Source: Burkholderiales bacterium
GTDB lineage: Bacteria; Pseudomonadota; Gammaproteobacteria; Burkholderiales; UBA6910
Direction of reading: 5' to 3'
DNA length: 64,000 bases
Assembly (NCBI GenBank): GCA_026005015.1
Contig: BPKG01000002.1
Span: 372,001 to 436,000 of the forward strand
Position 1 is the first letter of the stretch. Each line of letters starts with the position of its first letter. The translations under genes were made by a program, and so were the position numbers. Shown here piece after piece: positions 52,388 through 61,212 of the stretch. The notes under the pieces are model-generated. The model had not been told where the DNA came from, ran no database searches, and saw only the letters and a program-made list of their open reading frames with translations.

Positions 52388-54355
52388 TCAGGCGCGAAAA
52401 CTCCCCACCAGGATCCGCAGCCGCTTGAGTTGGCGCGGATCGCCCTCGGCCCCGTAGCGCAGGGCGATGTAGAGCTGGGAGATGGCCTGCACCTGGGCGG
52501 CCAGCTCGGGACGGGCCGCGGCGACCCGGTCCGCGTAGTCCCTGGGCCCTTCGCCCGGCCGCCGGGCGAGCCCCCGCCGGGCGAGCCGCCGGCAGAAGCG
52601 GCGATAGAGCCGCTGCGCCGGCTCCGGCCGCCGTTCCCCCATCCGCCACAGCAAGCCGGCGGCCAGCATTCCGATCAGCGCCCCCGTGCCGGCGAGAAGC
52701 AGGGCGGCCATGGAGCGCCAGTCGGGGCTCGCGAAGCCGATGCGGCTCAGGAGCTTCCGCTGGCGCTCCCCTCCGTAGCCCAGCACCCATTGGTTCCACC
52801 CGTTGGCCAGGGCGTCCCATGCCAGGCGCATCTGTCGCAGCCAGCCGCCGCCCGGGCGCATGAGCACGGGGAGCGGCTCCCCGGAGGCCGCGGCCAAGGC
52901 GAGCCCGCGCTCGACCCGCTCCGGGGCCACTGCCGCGGTGGGGTCCACCCGGGTCCAGCCCGAGGGCTCGAGCCACACTTCCGCCCAGGCGTGGGCGTCG
53001 GCCTGGCGTACGATCAGGTAGCCGCCCAGGGGGTTGAGCTCGCCCCCCTGGTAGCCGGTGACCACCCGGGCCGGGACGCCGGCGGCGCGCATGAGGAAGA
53101 CGAAGCTCGAGGCGTAGTGCTCGCAGAAACCGCGCCGGGTATTGAACAGGAAATCGTCCACCGGCTCCGCGCCGAGGAGCGGCGGTCGCAGGGTGTAGAA
53201 GAAGCCCTCGGCGCGGAAAAACTGGAGCGCCCGCTGGACGATGGCCGCCGGATTTCCCAGCTCCCGTTTCCACGTCAGGGCGAGGGCCCGGGCCCGGGGA
53301 TTGCCGCCGGAAGGGAGTTCCAGCGCCCTCTCGGCCGCCTCGCCGGAGAACCCCGGCTCCGCCCGGTAGCGCAGGTGAGAGGTTGCCGTGTAGCGGGTGC
53401 GGCTTCGCACCGGCGCCTGGGCGACCAATTGGTAGTCAGGCGTTAGCAAGGTTTTTTCCGGGCCGCGGCCGGGCAGGTCCAGGGCGAACAGCCAGCGCCG
53501 CTGATGGGGCTCCAGGGTCACCGTGTAGGTGACGCCCGCATCCAGGGGCTCCAGCGCCCCGGGCCCCGGCCCCGATGACAGGGACATGGACCAGACGCGG
53601 CCATCGAAGCGGGTGAGTACCGGCCCGCGCCAGTAGAGCCGGGAGGGCGGCGGCGCCTCCCCCTGGAAGTCCACCCGGAAGGCGACCGCGTCCGACAGGG
53701 ACAGCCGGCTCAGATCGCCCGGCGCCATGGTGTCCGAGAGCCCGCTCACGCCCTCGGCGGCTTCGTGGGGAACGCCCCACAAGGGCTGGGGCAGGCGCGG
53801 GAAGAACAGGAACAGGATCGCCATCACGGGCAGCGCCTGGGCGAGGAGCGCCGCGGCGGTCCTGAAGGGAGTGCCCAGCCCGGGATCCCCCGCCCCGTGG
53901 GCGAAGGCGGCGAGGAGGGCGGTCAGGCCCAGGACCGGCGCGGCGGCGTAGACGGCCATGGGGATCGACTGGTCGTAAAGGAAGACCGTGATCACCAGGA
54001 AATAGCCGAGGAACGCGAGGAGCACCGCGTCCCGCACCGTGCGGGACTCCAGGAGCTTGAGGGCCACTAGGACGATGAACAAGGCAACTCCCCCTGAGGG
54101 ACCGAAGAGGGTGCCGTAATGGAGCGCGGTGCCGGCTACCCCGGCGGCGGCGAAGGCGAAAAGCAACAGCCGGGGCGGCAGCGGGCCGCCGGTGAAAGCC
54201 AGGTACCAGCGCCACAAGCCCAGCATCAGCACGAAGGCGCACATCCACAGGGGCAGGCGCGGCAGATGGGGCGCCACGGCGAGCCCCAGGGTGAGGAGCA
54301 GCCAGGCGCTCTGGCGCTGGGTGGGGCGGGACTCCAGGGGAGACGCGGCGCTCAT
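52388..54355 (-). CDS. Membrane transglutaminase-like protein (TgpA family)
   Basis: A 655-residue membrane protein: about six N-terminal helices (residues 15-200), a periplasmic DUF3488 region, then a transglutaminase-like domain (about 355-480) with the catalytic triad cysteine in RRGFCEHYASSFVFLMRAAG, histidine in ADAHAWAEVWLE and aspartate in TRVDPTAAV; a further helix near 560-585 and a basic cytoplasmic tail. Works with the DUF58 and MoxR proteins encoded just upstream; the substrate is unknown. Overlaps the DUF58 gene by four bases. Confidence 0.92.
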   Translation of the reverse strand: MSAASPLESRPTQRQSAWLLLTLGLAVAPHLPRLPLWMCAFVLMLGLWRWYLAFTGGPLPPRLLLFAFAAAGVAGTALHYGTLFGPSGGVALFIVLVALKLLESRTVRDAVLLAFLGYFLVITVFLYDQSIPMAVYAAAPVLGLTALLAAFAHGAGDPGLGTPFRTAAALLAQALPVMAILFLFFPRLPQPLWGVPHEAAEGVSGLSDTMAPGDLSRLSLSDAVAFRVDFQGEAPPPSRLYWRGPVLTRFDGRVWSMSLSSGPGPGALEPLDAGVTYTVTLEPHQRRWLFALDLPGRGPEKTLLTPDYQLVAQAPVRSRTRYTATSHLRYRAEPGFSGEAAERALELPSGGNPRARALALTWKRELGNPAAIVQRALQFFRAEGFFYTLRPPLLGAEPVDDFLFNTRRGFCEHYASSFVFLMRAAGVPARVVTGYQGGELNPLGGYLIVRQADAHAWAEVWLEPSGWTRVDPTAAVAPERVERGLALAAASGEPLPVLMRPGGGWLRQMRLAWDALANGWNQWVLGYGGERQRKLLSRIGFASPDWRSMAALLLAGTGALIGMLAAGLLWRMGERRPEPAQRLYRRFCRRLARRGLARRPGEGPRDYADRVAAARPELAAQVQAISQLYIALRYGAEGDPRQLKRLRILVGSFRA

Positions 54356-55407
54356 GGGCGGGGGGGCGGGTCGGGCCGCACGGGGTCCCCCAGACCGAAT
54401 AGGGCCAGGGCTTTGAGACAGGCGCGGCGGTGCTCAGGGGTGAGGGCCGGGGGACGCGTTGCCCCCGGGAGCCGCAGCCCGTAGGGGATTCCCAGGACGT
54501 CGCACTCCAGCACCCAGCGGGCGAGGCGGGACAGCCGGGCCTCCGTGTCCAGGCCGGCGAGCCGCTCCCAGTCCAGCCACACTTCTTCCGCGGCGTTGCC
54601 GCTGAATTGCTTGGTGAGGGTGCCCCGCTCCTGGGCGGCGGCTTTCCACGCGATGTGCCGGGGCGAATCGCCGGGGCGGTAGTCCCGCAGGCCAGCGAAA
54701 TCCTCCCCGGCTCCCAGGAGGTCCCGTCCTCCTTCCATGGGGTGGAGGGCGGCGGGGGGCGGGAGCCGGATATCCTCGGGCCGGGGATAGACCAGGCACT
54801 GGAGCTTAAGCTCCACGGGTGCCCAGGCGCGGAACAACCCGAGGGGGTAGCGGGTGTGCACGGTCAAGCGCTGGAGCCGTAGCCAGCCCCGCCGGGTCGC
54901 CGTCATGGACACGGTCAGGGTGCGGGTCTGCCCCGGCGGGAGATCGCAGTGGACGGTGGGACTGCCGGGATGGGAGAGGGCGACGCTCAGGCGTGGTCTC
55001 GGCGAACGATTGGTGAGATCGATCCCGAAGGTGACCGCCTCGCCGGCGAACGCGGGAGCGGTCTTGCCGACGGACACCTCCAGGCCCGCCAGGGTGCGGA
55101 AGGCATGGAGGATGGAGACCATGCCCATCGCCCCCAGCAGGAAGGTCAAGGCGAAGCCCAGGCTCAACTGGTAATTGGTGGCGCCGATCAGCATGAGGAG
55201 GAGCATGCCGGCAAAGACGAGCCCCTGGCGCGTCGGCAGGATGAAGATGCGGCGCCGGGTCAGCACGACCCGAGCGCCGTCGCGGCCGCTGGATTCCGAT
55301 CCTGGAAGATGCCCGGCGCGGCGGGCGGTCCCGCCCAGGCCCGCGCGGATCCGCGCCGTCCAGGGACCCGTTTCCCAGGCGTTCGCCGCCGGCGATCTCA
55401 TGCTCAC
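54352..55407 (-). CDS. DUF58 domain protein
   Basis: A 351-residue protein (349 if it starts at the ATG at 55401) with two helices at about residues 60-105 and a DUF58 domain near 230-270, with GRDLLGAGEDFAGLRDYRPG and SPRHIAWKAAAQERGTLTKQ, the family signature. It is the usual middle member of MoxR-DUF58-transglutaminase operons, thought to build or activate surface complexes. The start region overlaps the moxR stop; its end overlaps the next gene. Confidence 0.9.
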   Translation of the reverse strand: MSMRSPAANAWETGPWTARIRAGLGGTARRAGHLPGSESSGRDGARVVLTRRRIFILPTRQGLVFAGMLLLMLIGATNYQLSLGFALTFLLGAMGMVSILHAFRTLAGLEVSVGKTAPAFAGEAVTFGIDLTNRSPRPRLSVALSHPGSPTVHCDLPPGQTRTLTVSMTATRRGWLRLQRLTVHTRYPLGLFRAWAPVELKLQCLVYPRPEDIRLPPPAALHPMEGGRDLLGAGEDFAGLRDYRPGDSPRHIAWKAAAQERGTLTKQFSGNAAEEVWLDWERLAGLDTEARLSRLARWVLECDVLGIPYGLRLPGATRPPALTPEHRRACLKALALFGLGDPVRPDPPPRP

Positions 55408-56324
55408 GGGATGGGCACTGCGGCGACGATGCGCCCGCTCAGATCGGTGCCGTCCTCGACCCCCAGGCGGTCGGCGGCGGGCCGCAGCCGATGCCCCACC
55501 ACGCTCGGCAGCACCGCCTGGATGTCCTCCGGCAGGACTTCGCGCCGCTCGTCCATGAGCGCCCAGGCTCGGGCGGCGGCGAGCAGCGCTAGCCCCGCCC
55601 GGGGCGACAGGCCGGTGTGAAAAAGGGGCGAGCGGCGCGTGAACTCGATGATGGCCTGGAGGTAGTCCACCAGGGCATCGGAGGCGTGCACCCGGCGAAC
55701 CTGGCGCTGCAGCGCCTCCAGCTCCCCGGCCTCCATGCAGGGCGTGAGCTCCGCCAGCAGCGCGCGGCGCTCGATCCCCTTGAGCAGCCCGCGCTCGGCC
55801 TGGGGGTCCGGGTAGCCCAGATGGATGCGCATCAGGAAGCGGTCCAGTTGGGATTCGGGCAAGGGAAAGGTCCCCACCTGGTGGGACGGATTCTGGGTGG
55901 CGATGACGAAGAAGGGACGGGGCAGGGCCCGGCTCTCCCCTTCGATGGTCACCTGGTGCTCCTCCATCGCCTCCAGCAGGGCGCTCTGGGTCTTGGGGGT
56001 GGCCCGGTTCACCTCGTCGGCCAGGATCACCTGGCTGAAGATGGGTCCGGGGTGGAACTTGAAGGCGCCCGTGTCCCGCTCGTAGATGGACACCCCCACG
56101 ATGTCCGCCGGCAGCAGGTCGGCGGTGAACTGGATGCGCCGGAACTCGAGCCCCAGGGACTTGGCCAGCACGTGGGCCAGGGTGGTCTTGCCCACCCCCG
56201 GCAGGTCTTCGATGAGCAGATGCCCGCGGGCGAGGAGGCAGGCGAGGGCCAGCCGGATCTGCCGTTCCTTGCCCAGGATGACGGTACCCGCCTGTTGGAC
56301 CACCCGCTCGACGGCGCTTGCCAT
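55404..56324 (-). CDS. MoxR-family AAA+ ATPase
   Basis: AAA+ chaperone of the MoxR type, 306 residues. Walker A in EDLPGVGKTTLAHVLAKSLG, Walker B in ILADEVNRATPKTQSALLEA, sensor 1 in VIATQNPSHQVGTFPLPESQ and the arginine finger region DRFLMRIHLGYPD. The C-terminal lid has LSPRAGLALLAAARAWALMD. It likely remodels or activates complexes made by the DUF58 and transglutaminase partners. Start ATG at 56324, 10 bases after the acetyltransferase gene. Confidence 0.93.
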   Translation of the reverse strand: MASAVERVVQQAGTVILGKERQIRLALACLLARGHLLIEDLPGVGKTTLAHVLAKSLGLEFRRIQFTADLLPADIVGVSIYERDTGAFKFHPGPIFSQVILADEVNRATPKTQSALLEAMEEHQVTIEGESRALPRPFFVIATQNPSHQVGTFPLPESQLDRFLMRIHLGYPDPQAERGLLKGIERRALLAELTPCMEAGELEALQRQVRRVHASDALVDYLQAIIEFTRRSPLFHTGLSPRAGLALLAAARAWALMDERREVLPEDIQAVLPSVVGHRLRPAADRLGVEDGTDLSGRIVAAVPIP

Positions 56325-56334
56325 GTCGTGATCC

Positions 56335-59028
56335 TCAGAGGGCCTTGCGGACCCGCTTGAGGCTGGGGTCTTCGGGGTGGTTTTCGATGGCGAAGCCGAG
56401 CTTTTCCATCAGCCTCAACATGTTGGCGTTGCCGGCGAGCACGTCGCCCACCATGGCCTTGAGGCCGTTCGCCCGGGCCACTTCCATGAGGGAATGCATG
56501 AGCTTGGTGCCAATCCCGCGTCCCTGCCAGGCGTCGGCCACCACCAGGGCGAATTCGCACGTCTCTCCGTCGGGGTTGGTGACGTAGCGGGCGGCGCCCA
56601 GTTCCATTTCCCGCTCGCCCTCGGCCAGCACGGCGATAAGGGCCATCTCCCGGTCGTAGTCGATCTGGGTGAGGCGGGCCACGGTCCGGGGGGAGAGCTC
56701 CTGCACCGTGCTGATGAAGCGGAAATAGCGGGATTCTTCCGACAGGTTGCGCACGAACGCCTGCAGGAGCTCCGCGTCCTCTGGGCGGATGGGCCGGATG
56801 GTGATCTCGGTGCCGTCGGCGAGATTCCAGCGCTGGATCAGATGCACCGGGTAGGGGCAGATGGCCATGTGGGCGTAGCGCGTCCCTGGGCCGGGGGTGG
56901 CGTGGTCCACGGTCACCCGGGCGTCCACGGCGATGGCCCCTTCTTCGTCCACGATGAGGGGATTGATGTCCATCTCTCGGATCCAGGGCAGCTCGCTCGC
57001 CATCTCCGAGACCCGCAGGAGCACCGTGACGAGGGCGTCCATGTGGATCGCGGGCAGGTTGCGGAAAGGCCCGAGCATGCGGGCCACCCGGGTGCGCTCG
57101 ATCAGGTCCTTCGCGAGGAGCGCGTTGAGGGGCGGCAGGCTCACCGTCCGATCCCCCATGACTTCGGCCGCGATGCCCCCGGCGGCGAAGGTGATGACCG
57201 GGCCGAACACGGGGTCGGTGGCGATCCCCACCATCAGCTCGCGCCCGTTGGGCTTCACCGTCATGGGCTGGAGGGTCACGCCATCGATGCGGGCTTCGGG
57301 CAGGCGGGCCGCGACGCTCCCCATGATCTCGTTGAACGCCGAGCGCAGTTGCTGCACGGTGGCGATATTGAGCTTCACCCCACCCACGTCGCTCTTGTGG
57401 GGGATGTCCGGGGAATTGATTTTCATCGCCAGGGGAAAGCCCATCTGCTCGGCCACCACGATCGCCTCGGGAAGGGAGCGCGCCACCACGGTGCGGGCGA
57501 CCGGGATGCGGAACGCCGCCAGCAGGGACTTGGACTCCATCTCCGAGAGCACCTTGCGCTTCTCCGCCAGCGCGTGCTCGATCACCATGCGCGCCCCCTC
57601 GGCATCCGGCCGGTCGACCCGGGACGTGGAATAGGGGACCTGCACCAGCAATTGCTGGTTGCGGTAATGGGTGGCGATGTGGGAGAAGGCCTCCACGGCG
57701 GGCTCCGGGGTGCGGAACACGGGGAGCCGGGCATGGGACAGGATCCGCCGCCCTTCCTCCACGTCCTCGCCTCCCATCCAGCAGCCCACCACCGGTTTCC
57801 TGAAATCCCGGGCGGTCTCCGCCACGGCTTCGGCCACCCGGGCTGCGCGGGTGTTGACATGGGGCGTGAGGATCACCAGCACGCCGTCGATGCCCGCGTC
57901 CTCGAGGCAGGCGCGCACGGCGCCGCGGTAATGCTCCTCGGTCGCCTCCCCCGTGAGGTCCAGGGGGTTGCCCCGGGACCAGCCGGCGGGGAGGGCTGCG
58001 GCGAGGCGCTCCAAGGTGGCGGGCGCGAGGGCGGGGACATCGATGCCGATGCCTGCCGCCCAGTCGGCGGCGATGACCCCGGCGCCCCCTCCGTTGGTGA
58101 CGATAGCGAGCCGGTTGCCGGTGGGCCGGTAGCGGGCGCTCAGGCACTTGGCGGCGGAAAAGAGCTGGCTGAAGGTCTTCACCCGCACCGCTCCGGCCCG
58201 GCGCAGGACGGCGTCGAACACGTCGTCGGACCCCACCAGGGCCCCCGAATGGGTGAGGGCGGCCTGGTAGGCGGCGGGACACCGGCCGGTCTTCACCACG
58301 ATCACCGGCTTGGCCCGGGCCGCCATGCGCAGCGCGCTCACGAACCGTCGCGGGGCGAACACCCCCTCCAGGTACAGCAGGATGCTTTCGGTGGCCACGT
58401 CCCAGGCCAGGTAGTCCAGGATCTCGCCGAAGCCCACGTCGGCGCCGTCGCCTACGGTGACGACGCTGGAGAAGCCCACTCCGTCCGCCTGGGCCCAGTC
58501 CAGGATGGCGTTGGTGAGAGCCCCGGACTGGGAGACGAGGGCGATGGTGCCGGGAAGCGCCCGGAAACGGCTGTAGGTGAGGTTGATGCGGGCCGCGGGC
58601 CGCTGGATGCCTGGGCACGCGGGTCCCAGGATGCGTACTCCGCCCGAGCGCGCCGCCGCCAGGGTCTGCCGCAGCAGGCGCGGCCCCTGGGGATAGGCGG
58701 GAGACAGCCCGTCGCTGACGATCAACGCGGCGCGGATCCCCTTGCGGGCGCAGGCGGCGACGATCTCCGGGATCGCCGCCGCCGGGGCGGCGACGACTGC
58801 CAGGTCCACGCTGGCGCTCACTTCGTCCAGGGAGCCGAAACACGGGCGCCCGAGCACCTGGGCGTGCTTCGGATTGACCGGATAGACGGCGCCTTCGAAC
58901 TGTTCCGCGAGCAGGTTCTCCATCAGCACCCGGCCCGCCGTTCCGGGGCGCTCGCTTGCCCCCACGATGGCCACCGACCGGGGAGCGAAGAGGGGCGTGA
59001 GATAGTGCCTTTCGGTGGAGACCGTCAC
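56335..59028 (-). CDS. Pat-type protein acetyltransferase (acyl-CoA synthetase-like + GNAT)
   Basis: An 897-residue fusion: a CoA-binding domain (about 10-130, FAPRSVAIVGASERPGTAGR), a succinyl-CoA-synthetase-like domain (about 150-460, with LVSQSGALTNAILDWAQADG and THSGALVGSDDVF), an ATP-grasp domain (about 480-690, MKINSPDIPHKSDVGGVKLN) and a C-terminal GNAT domain (about 725-890, LVVADAWQGRGIGTKLMHSL). Such proteins acetylate lysines of metabolic enzymes such as acetyl-CoA synthetase. The histidine in THSGAL is the phosphorylation position of true ADP-forming synthetases, so residual ligase activity is conceivable. Divergent from the deacetylase-family gene. Confidence 0.92.
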   Translation of the reverse strand: MTVSTERHYLTPLFAPRSVAIVGASERPGTAGRVLMENLLAEQFEGAVYPVNPKHAQVLGRPCFGSLDEVSASVDLAVVAAPAAAIPEIVAACARKGIRAALIVSDGLSPAYPQGPRLLRQTLAAARSGGVRILGPACPGIQRPAARINLTYSRFRALPGTIALVSQSGALTNAILDWAQADGVGFSSVVTVGDGADVGFGEILDYLAWDVATESILLYLEGVFAPRRFVSALRMAARAKPVIVVKTGRCPAAYQAALTHSGALVGSDDVFDAVLRRAGAVRVKTFSQLFSAAKCLSARYRPTGNRLAIVTNGGGAGVIAADWAAGIGIDVPALAPATLERLAAALPAGWSRGNPLDLTGEATEEHYRGAVRACLEDAGIDGVLVILTPHVNTRAARVAEAVAETARDFRKPVVGCWMGGEDVEEGRRILSHARLPVFRTPEPAVEAFSHIATHYRNQQLLVQVPYSTSRVDRPDAEGARMVIEHALAEKRKVLSEMESKSLLAAFRIPVARTVVARSLPEAIVVAEQMGFPLAMKINSPDIPHKSDVGGVKLNIATVQQLRSAFNEIMGSVAARLPEARIDGVTLQPMTVKPNGRELMVGIATDPVFGPVITFAAGGIAAEVMGDRTVSLPPLNALLAKDLIERTRVARMLGPFRNLPAIHMDALVTVLLRVSEMASELPWIREMDINPLIVDEEGAIAVDARVTVDHATPGPGTRYAHMAICPYPVHLIQRWNLADGTEITIRPIRPEDAELLQAFVRNLSEESRYFRFISTVQELSPRTVARLTQIDYDREMALIAVLAEGEREMELGAARYVTNPDGETCEFALVVADAWQGRGIGTKLMHSLMEVARANGLKAMVGDVLAGNANMLRLMEKLGFAIENHPEDPSLKRVRKAL

Positions 59029-59126
59029 GGATGCACCGTCATGGACAGGACCTGGGGGCCGCCGTAAGATGTTTGCAACAGAAGCGCCGGCGCACGCCAG
59101 GCCAGCAAATGGAGGAGGCTCGATTG

Positions 59127-60047
59127 AGCACGGTGCTCATCACCCATCCCGACTGCGCGCTGCACGACATGGGCTCCTATCACCCGGAATGCCCCGCCCG
59201 GATCCGGGCCATCGAGGATCAGCTCATCGCTTCCGGGTTGATGAACTGCCTGAGGCACGAGGAGGCTCCGCTGGCGACCCGGGAGCAACTGGAGCGGGTC
59301 CACGCCCCCGAATACCTCGATACGCTGCAAGCGGCGGCCCCCAAGCAGGGGCTGGTGCACCTCGACCCGGACACCGCCATGAATCCCCACAGCCTGAAGG
59401 CGGCGTTACGCGCTGCAGGTGCCGCCATTCTAGCAACCGACCTGGTGATCGGCAAAAAGGCGGACACGGCCTTCTGCAACGTGCGGCCGCCCGGCCATCA
59501 TGCCGAGTGCGCCCGAGCGATGGGGTTCTGCTTTTTCAACAACGTGGCGGTGGGCGCCGCCCACGCCCTGGAGCACCACGGGCTCGAGCGGGTCGCCATC
59601 GTGGACTTCGACGTGCACCACGGCAACGGCACCGAGGACATCTTCCGCGACGACCCGCGGGTCATGATGGTGTCCACTTTCCAGCATCCCTTTTATCCCT
59701 ACAGCGGGGTGGAGGGACGCTCGGAGCGGATGGTGAACATCCCGCTGCCGGCCTACAGCAACGGCGCCAAGTTCCGCGCCGTCGTCACCGAGCACTGGCT
59801 GCCGGCGCTGGAGCGCTTCAAGCCCCAGATGGTCTTCGTTTCCGCCGGCTTCGACGCCCACCGGGACGACGACATGGCCTCCCTCATGCTAGTGGAGTCC
59901 GACTACGCCTGGGTCACGGAGCGCATCAAGGAAATCGCCGACCGCTACGCGGAAGGGCGCATCGTCTCGGTGCTGGAGGGGGGCTACGACCTGCACGCCC
60001 TGGGGCGCAGCGCCGCGGCCCACCTCAAGGTGCTGGCGGAGCTTTGA
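59127..60047 (+). CDS. Histone-deacetylase-family (AcuC/HdaH-like) enzyme
   Basis: Zinc-dependent deacetylase of 306 residues. Family motifs: HPECPARIRAIEDQL, RPPGHHAECARAMGFCFFNN, VDFDVHHGNGTEDIF (with zinc ligands D and H), SAGFDAHRDDDMASL (zinc D) and LEGGYDLHALGRS. I favour the TTG at 59127 because GGAGGAGG lies just before it; an ATG at 59112 would give five more residues but overlap that site. The 98-base gap to the divergent acetyltransferase gene implies joint control. Likely removes acyl groups from proteins or small molecules. Confidence 0.92.
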   Translation, partial: STVLITHPDCALHDMGSYHPECPARIRAIEDQLIASGLMNCLRHEEAPLATREQLERVHAPEYLDTLQAAAPKQGLVHLDPDTAMNPHSLKAALRAAGAAILATDLVIGKKADTAFCNVRPPGHHAECARAMGFCFFNNVAVGAAHALEHHGLERVAIVDFDVHHGNGTEDIFRDDPRVMMVSTFQHPFYPYSGVEGRSERMVNIPLPAYSNGAKFRAVVTEHWLPALERFKPQMVFVSAGFDAHRDDDMASLMLVESDYAWVTERIKEIADRYAEGRIVSVLEGGYDLHALGRSAAAHLKVLAEL

Positions 60048-60054
60048 CGCCGCC

Positions 60055-60708
60055 ATGATCGCCTGGAACGCGGTGGACACGGTCCTGCTGGACATGGACG
60101 GGACCCTGCTGGACCTCAATTTCGACAACCACTTCTGGCTCGCCCACTTGCCCCGCCGCTACGCCGAGAAGCACGGCTTGAGCCTCGAGCGGGCGCGGGA
60201 GGAGCTCGTCGAGCGCTACCGCCGCAAGGCCGGCACCCTGGACTGGTATTGCGTGGACTACTGGACCCGGGAGCTGGGCCTGGACATCGCCCGGCTCAAG
60301 GAGGAGGTGGAGCACCTGATCGCGGTCCATCCCCACGTGGTGCCGTTCTTGATGGAGGTGCGACTGCGGGGCAAGCGGGCGGTGCTGGTCACCAACGCCC
60401 ATCAAAAGAGCCTGGAATTGAAGCTCAAGCGCACCGGGCTCGAGCGCTATCTGGACGGGCTCGTCTGCTCCCATGGGCTCGGGCTGCCCAAGGAAGCCCC
60501 GGGTTTCTGGGGGCGGATGCAGGCGCTCGAGCCCTTCGATCCGGGACGCACCGTCCTGGTGGACGACAGCCTGCCCGTGCTGCGCTCGGCGCGGGCCTTC
60601 GGCATCCGCTACCTCGTCGCGGTGCGCCGGCCCGACTCCGCGGCCCGGGAGGCGGCCGTCACGGAATTCGATTCCGTGGCGAGCTTCGCCGAATTGCTGC
60701 CGGGGTAA
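60055..60708 (+). CDS. HAD-superfamily hydrolase, GMP/IMP nucleotidase-like
   Basis: 217 residues with HAD motif I LLDMDGTLLDL, motif II in VLVTNAHQKSLELKL, motif III lysine in LGLPKEAPGFW and motif IV VLVDDSLPVLRSA. The N-terminal stretch NFDNHFWLAHLPRRYAEKHG resembles YrfG (GMP/IMP nucleotidase). The ATG at 60055 lies 7 bases after the deacetylase stop, so the two are probably co-transcribed. Substrate uncertain. Confidence 0.88.
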   Translation: MIAWNAVDTVLLDMDGTLLDLNFDNHFWLAHLPRRYAEKHGLSLERAREELVERYRRKAGTLDWYCVDYWTRELGLDIARLKEEVEHLIAVHPHVVPFLMEVRLRGKRAVLVTNAHQKSLELKLKRTGLERYLDGLVCSHGLGLPKEAPGFWGRMQALEPFDPGRTVLVDDSLPVLRSARAFGIRYLVAVRRPDSAAREAAVTEFDSVASFAELLPG

Positions 60709-60715
60709 GGGACGC

Positions 60716-61087
60716 TCAGCCCAGGATCAGGGCTGCCACCACTTTGCGATCCTCGGCCATGAGGATGTTGTAGGTGCGGCAGGCGGCGTAGGTGTCCATG
60801 ATCTCGTAGCCGATGCCGGCCTGAACCAGCGGCTCCAACAGGCTGGGATCGGGAAAGCGCAGCCGCTCCCCTGTGCCGAGCAGCACGATCTCCACGTCGA
60901 GGCCGGCGAGAAACTGGAAGTGTTCCCGGGCGAGAGCCGGGAAGGCGGGGACGTCCCAGTTCTCGATGAGGCGCTCGGGAAGGATCACCAGGCTTCTGTC
61001 GTAGCGCCGGCGGTTAACCATCACGTGGTCGCGCCCGTAGCCGGTGACCACGTTCTTGTCCGCCACCTGGGCGAGATGCAGTTTCAT
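60716..61087 (-). CDS. Mth938-like (DUF498) protein
   Basis: A 123-residue single-domain protein of the Mth938/DUF498 family, related to NDUFAF3 of mitochondria. Family blocks: ITGYG-like VVTGYGRDHVMVNRRRYDRS, VEIVLLGTGERLRFPDPSLL and EIMDTYAACRTYNILMAEDR. No signal peptide. Role in bacteria unclear, though the mitochondrial relative assists complex I assembly. Convergent with the HAD gene, divergent from alaC. Confidence 0.88.
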   Translation of the reverse strand: MKLHLAQVADKNVVTGYGRDHVMVNRRRYDRSLVILPERLIENWDVPAFPALAREHFQFLAGLDVEIVLLGTGERLRFPDPSLLEPLVQAGIGYEIMDTYAACRTYNILMAEDRKVVAALILG

Positions 61088-61168
61088 GGCGGTCGTTGCA
61101 GGGGACTTTACTCCTCGGTAGCATTATAAACTTTTTGTCCGGCCGGGCCCTGGCTTGGCTTATTGATA

Positions 61169-61196
61169 CGGTAAAGGGTTGACGAGCCGCTTACCG
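61169..61196. repeat. 28-base palindrome, diverged copy 3
   Basis: Arms CGGTAAAGGGTT and AGCCGCTTACCG around the loop GACG; 9 of 12 pairs are kept. Same 12-4-12 layout and same loop as copy 2. It ends 16 bases before the alaC start. Confidence 0.65.
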
Positions 61197-61212
61197 CTTT
61201 TGACCCGCGACC

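Noticed and set aside
56377-59067. A very long open frame (about 890 codons) on the plus strand opposite the Pat-like gene
   Set aside because: It is antisense to a gene with clear domains, is rich in G, H, R and D codons from third-position GC bias, and shows no domain.
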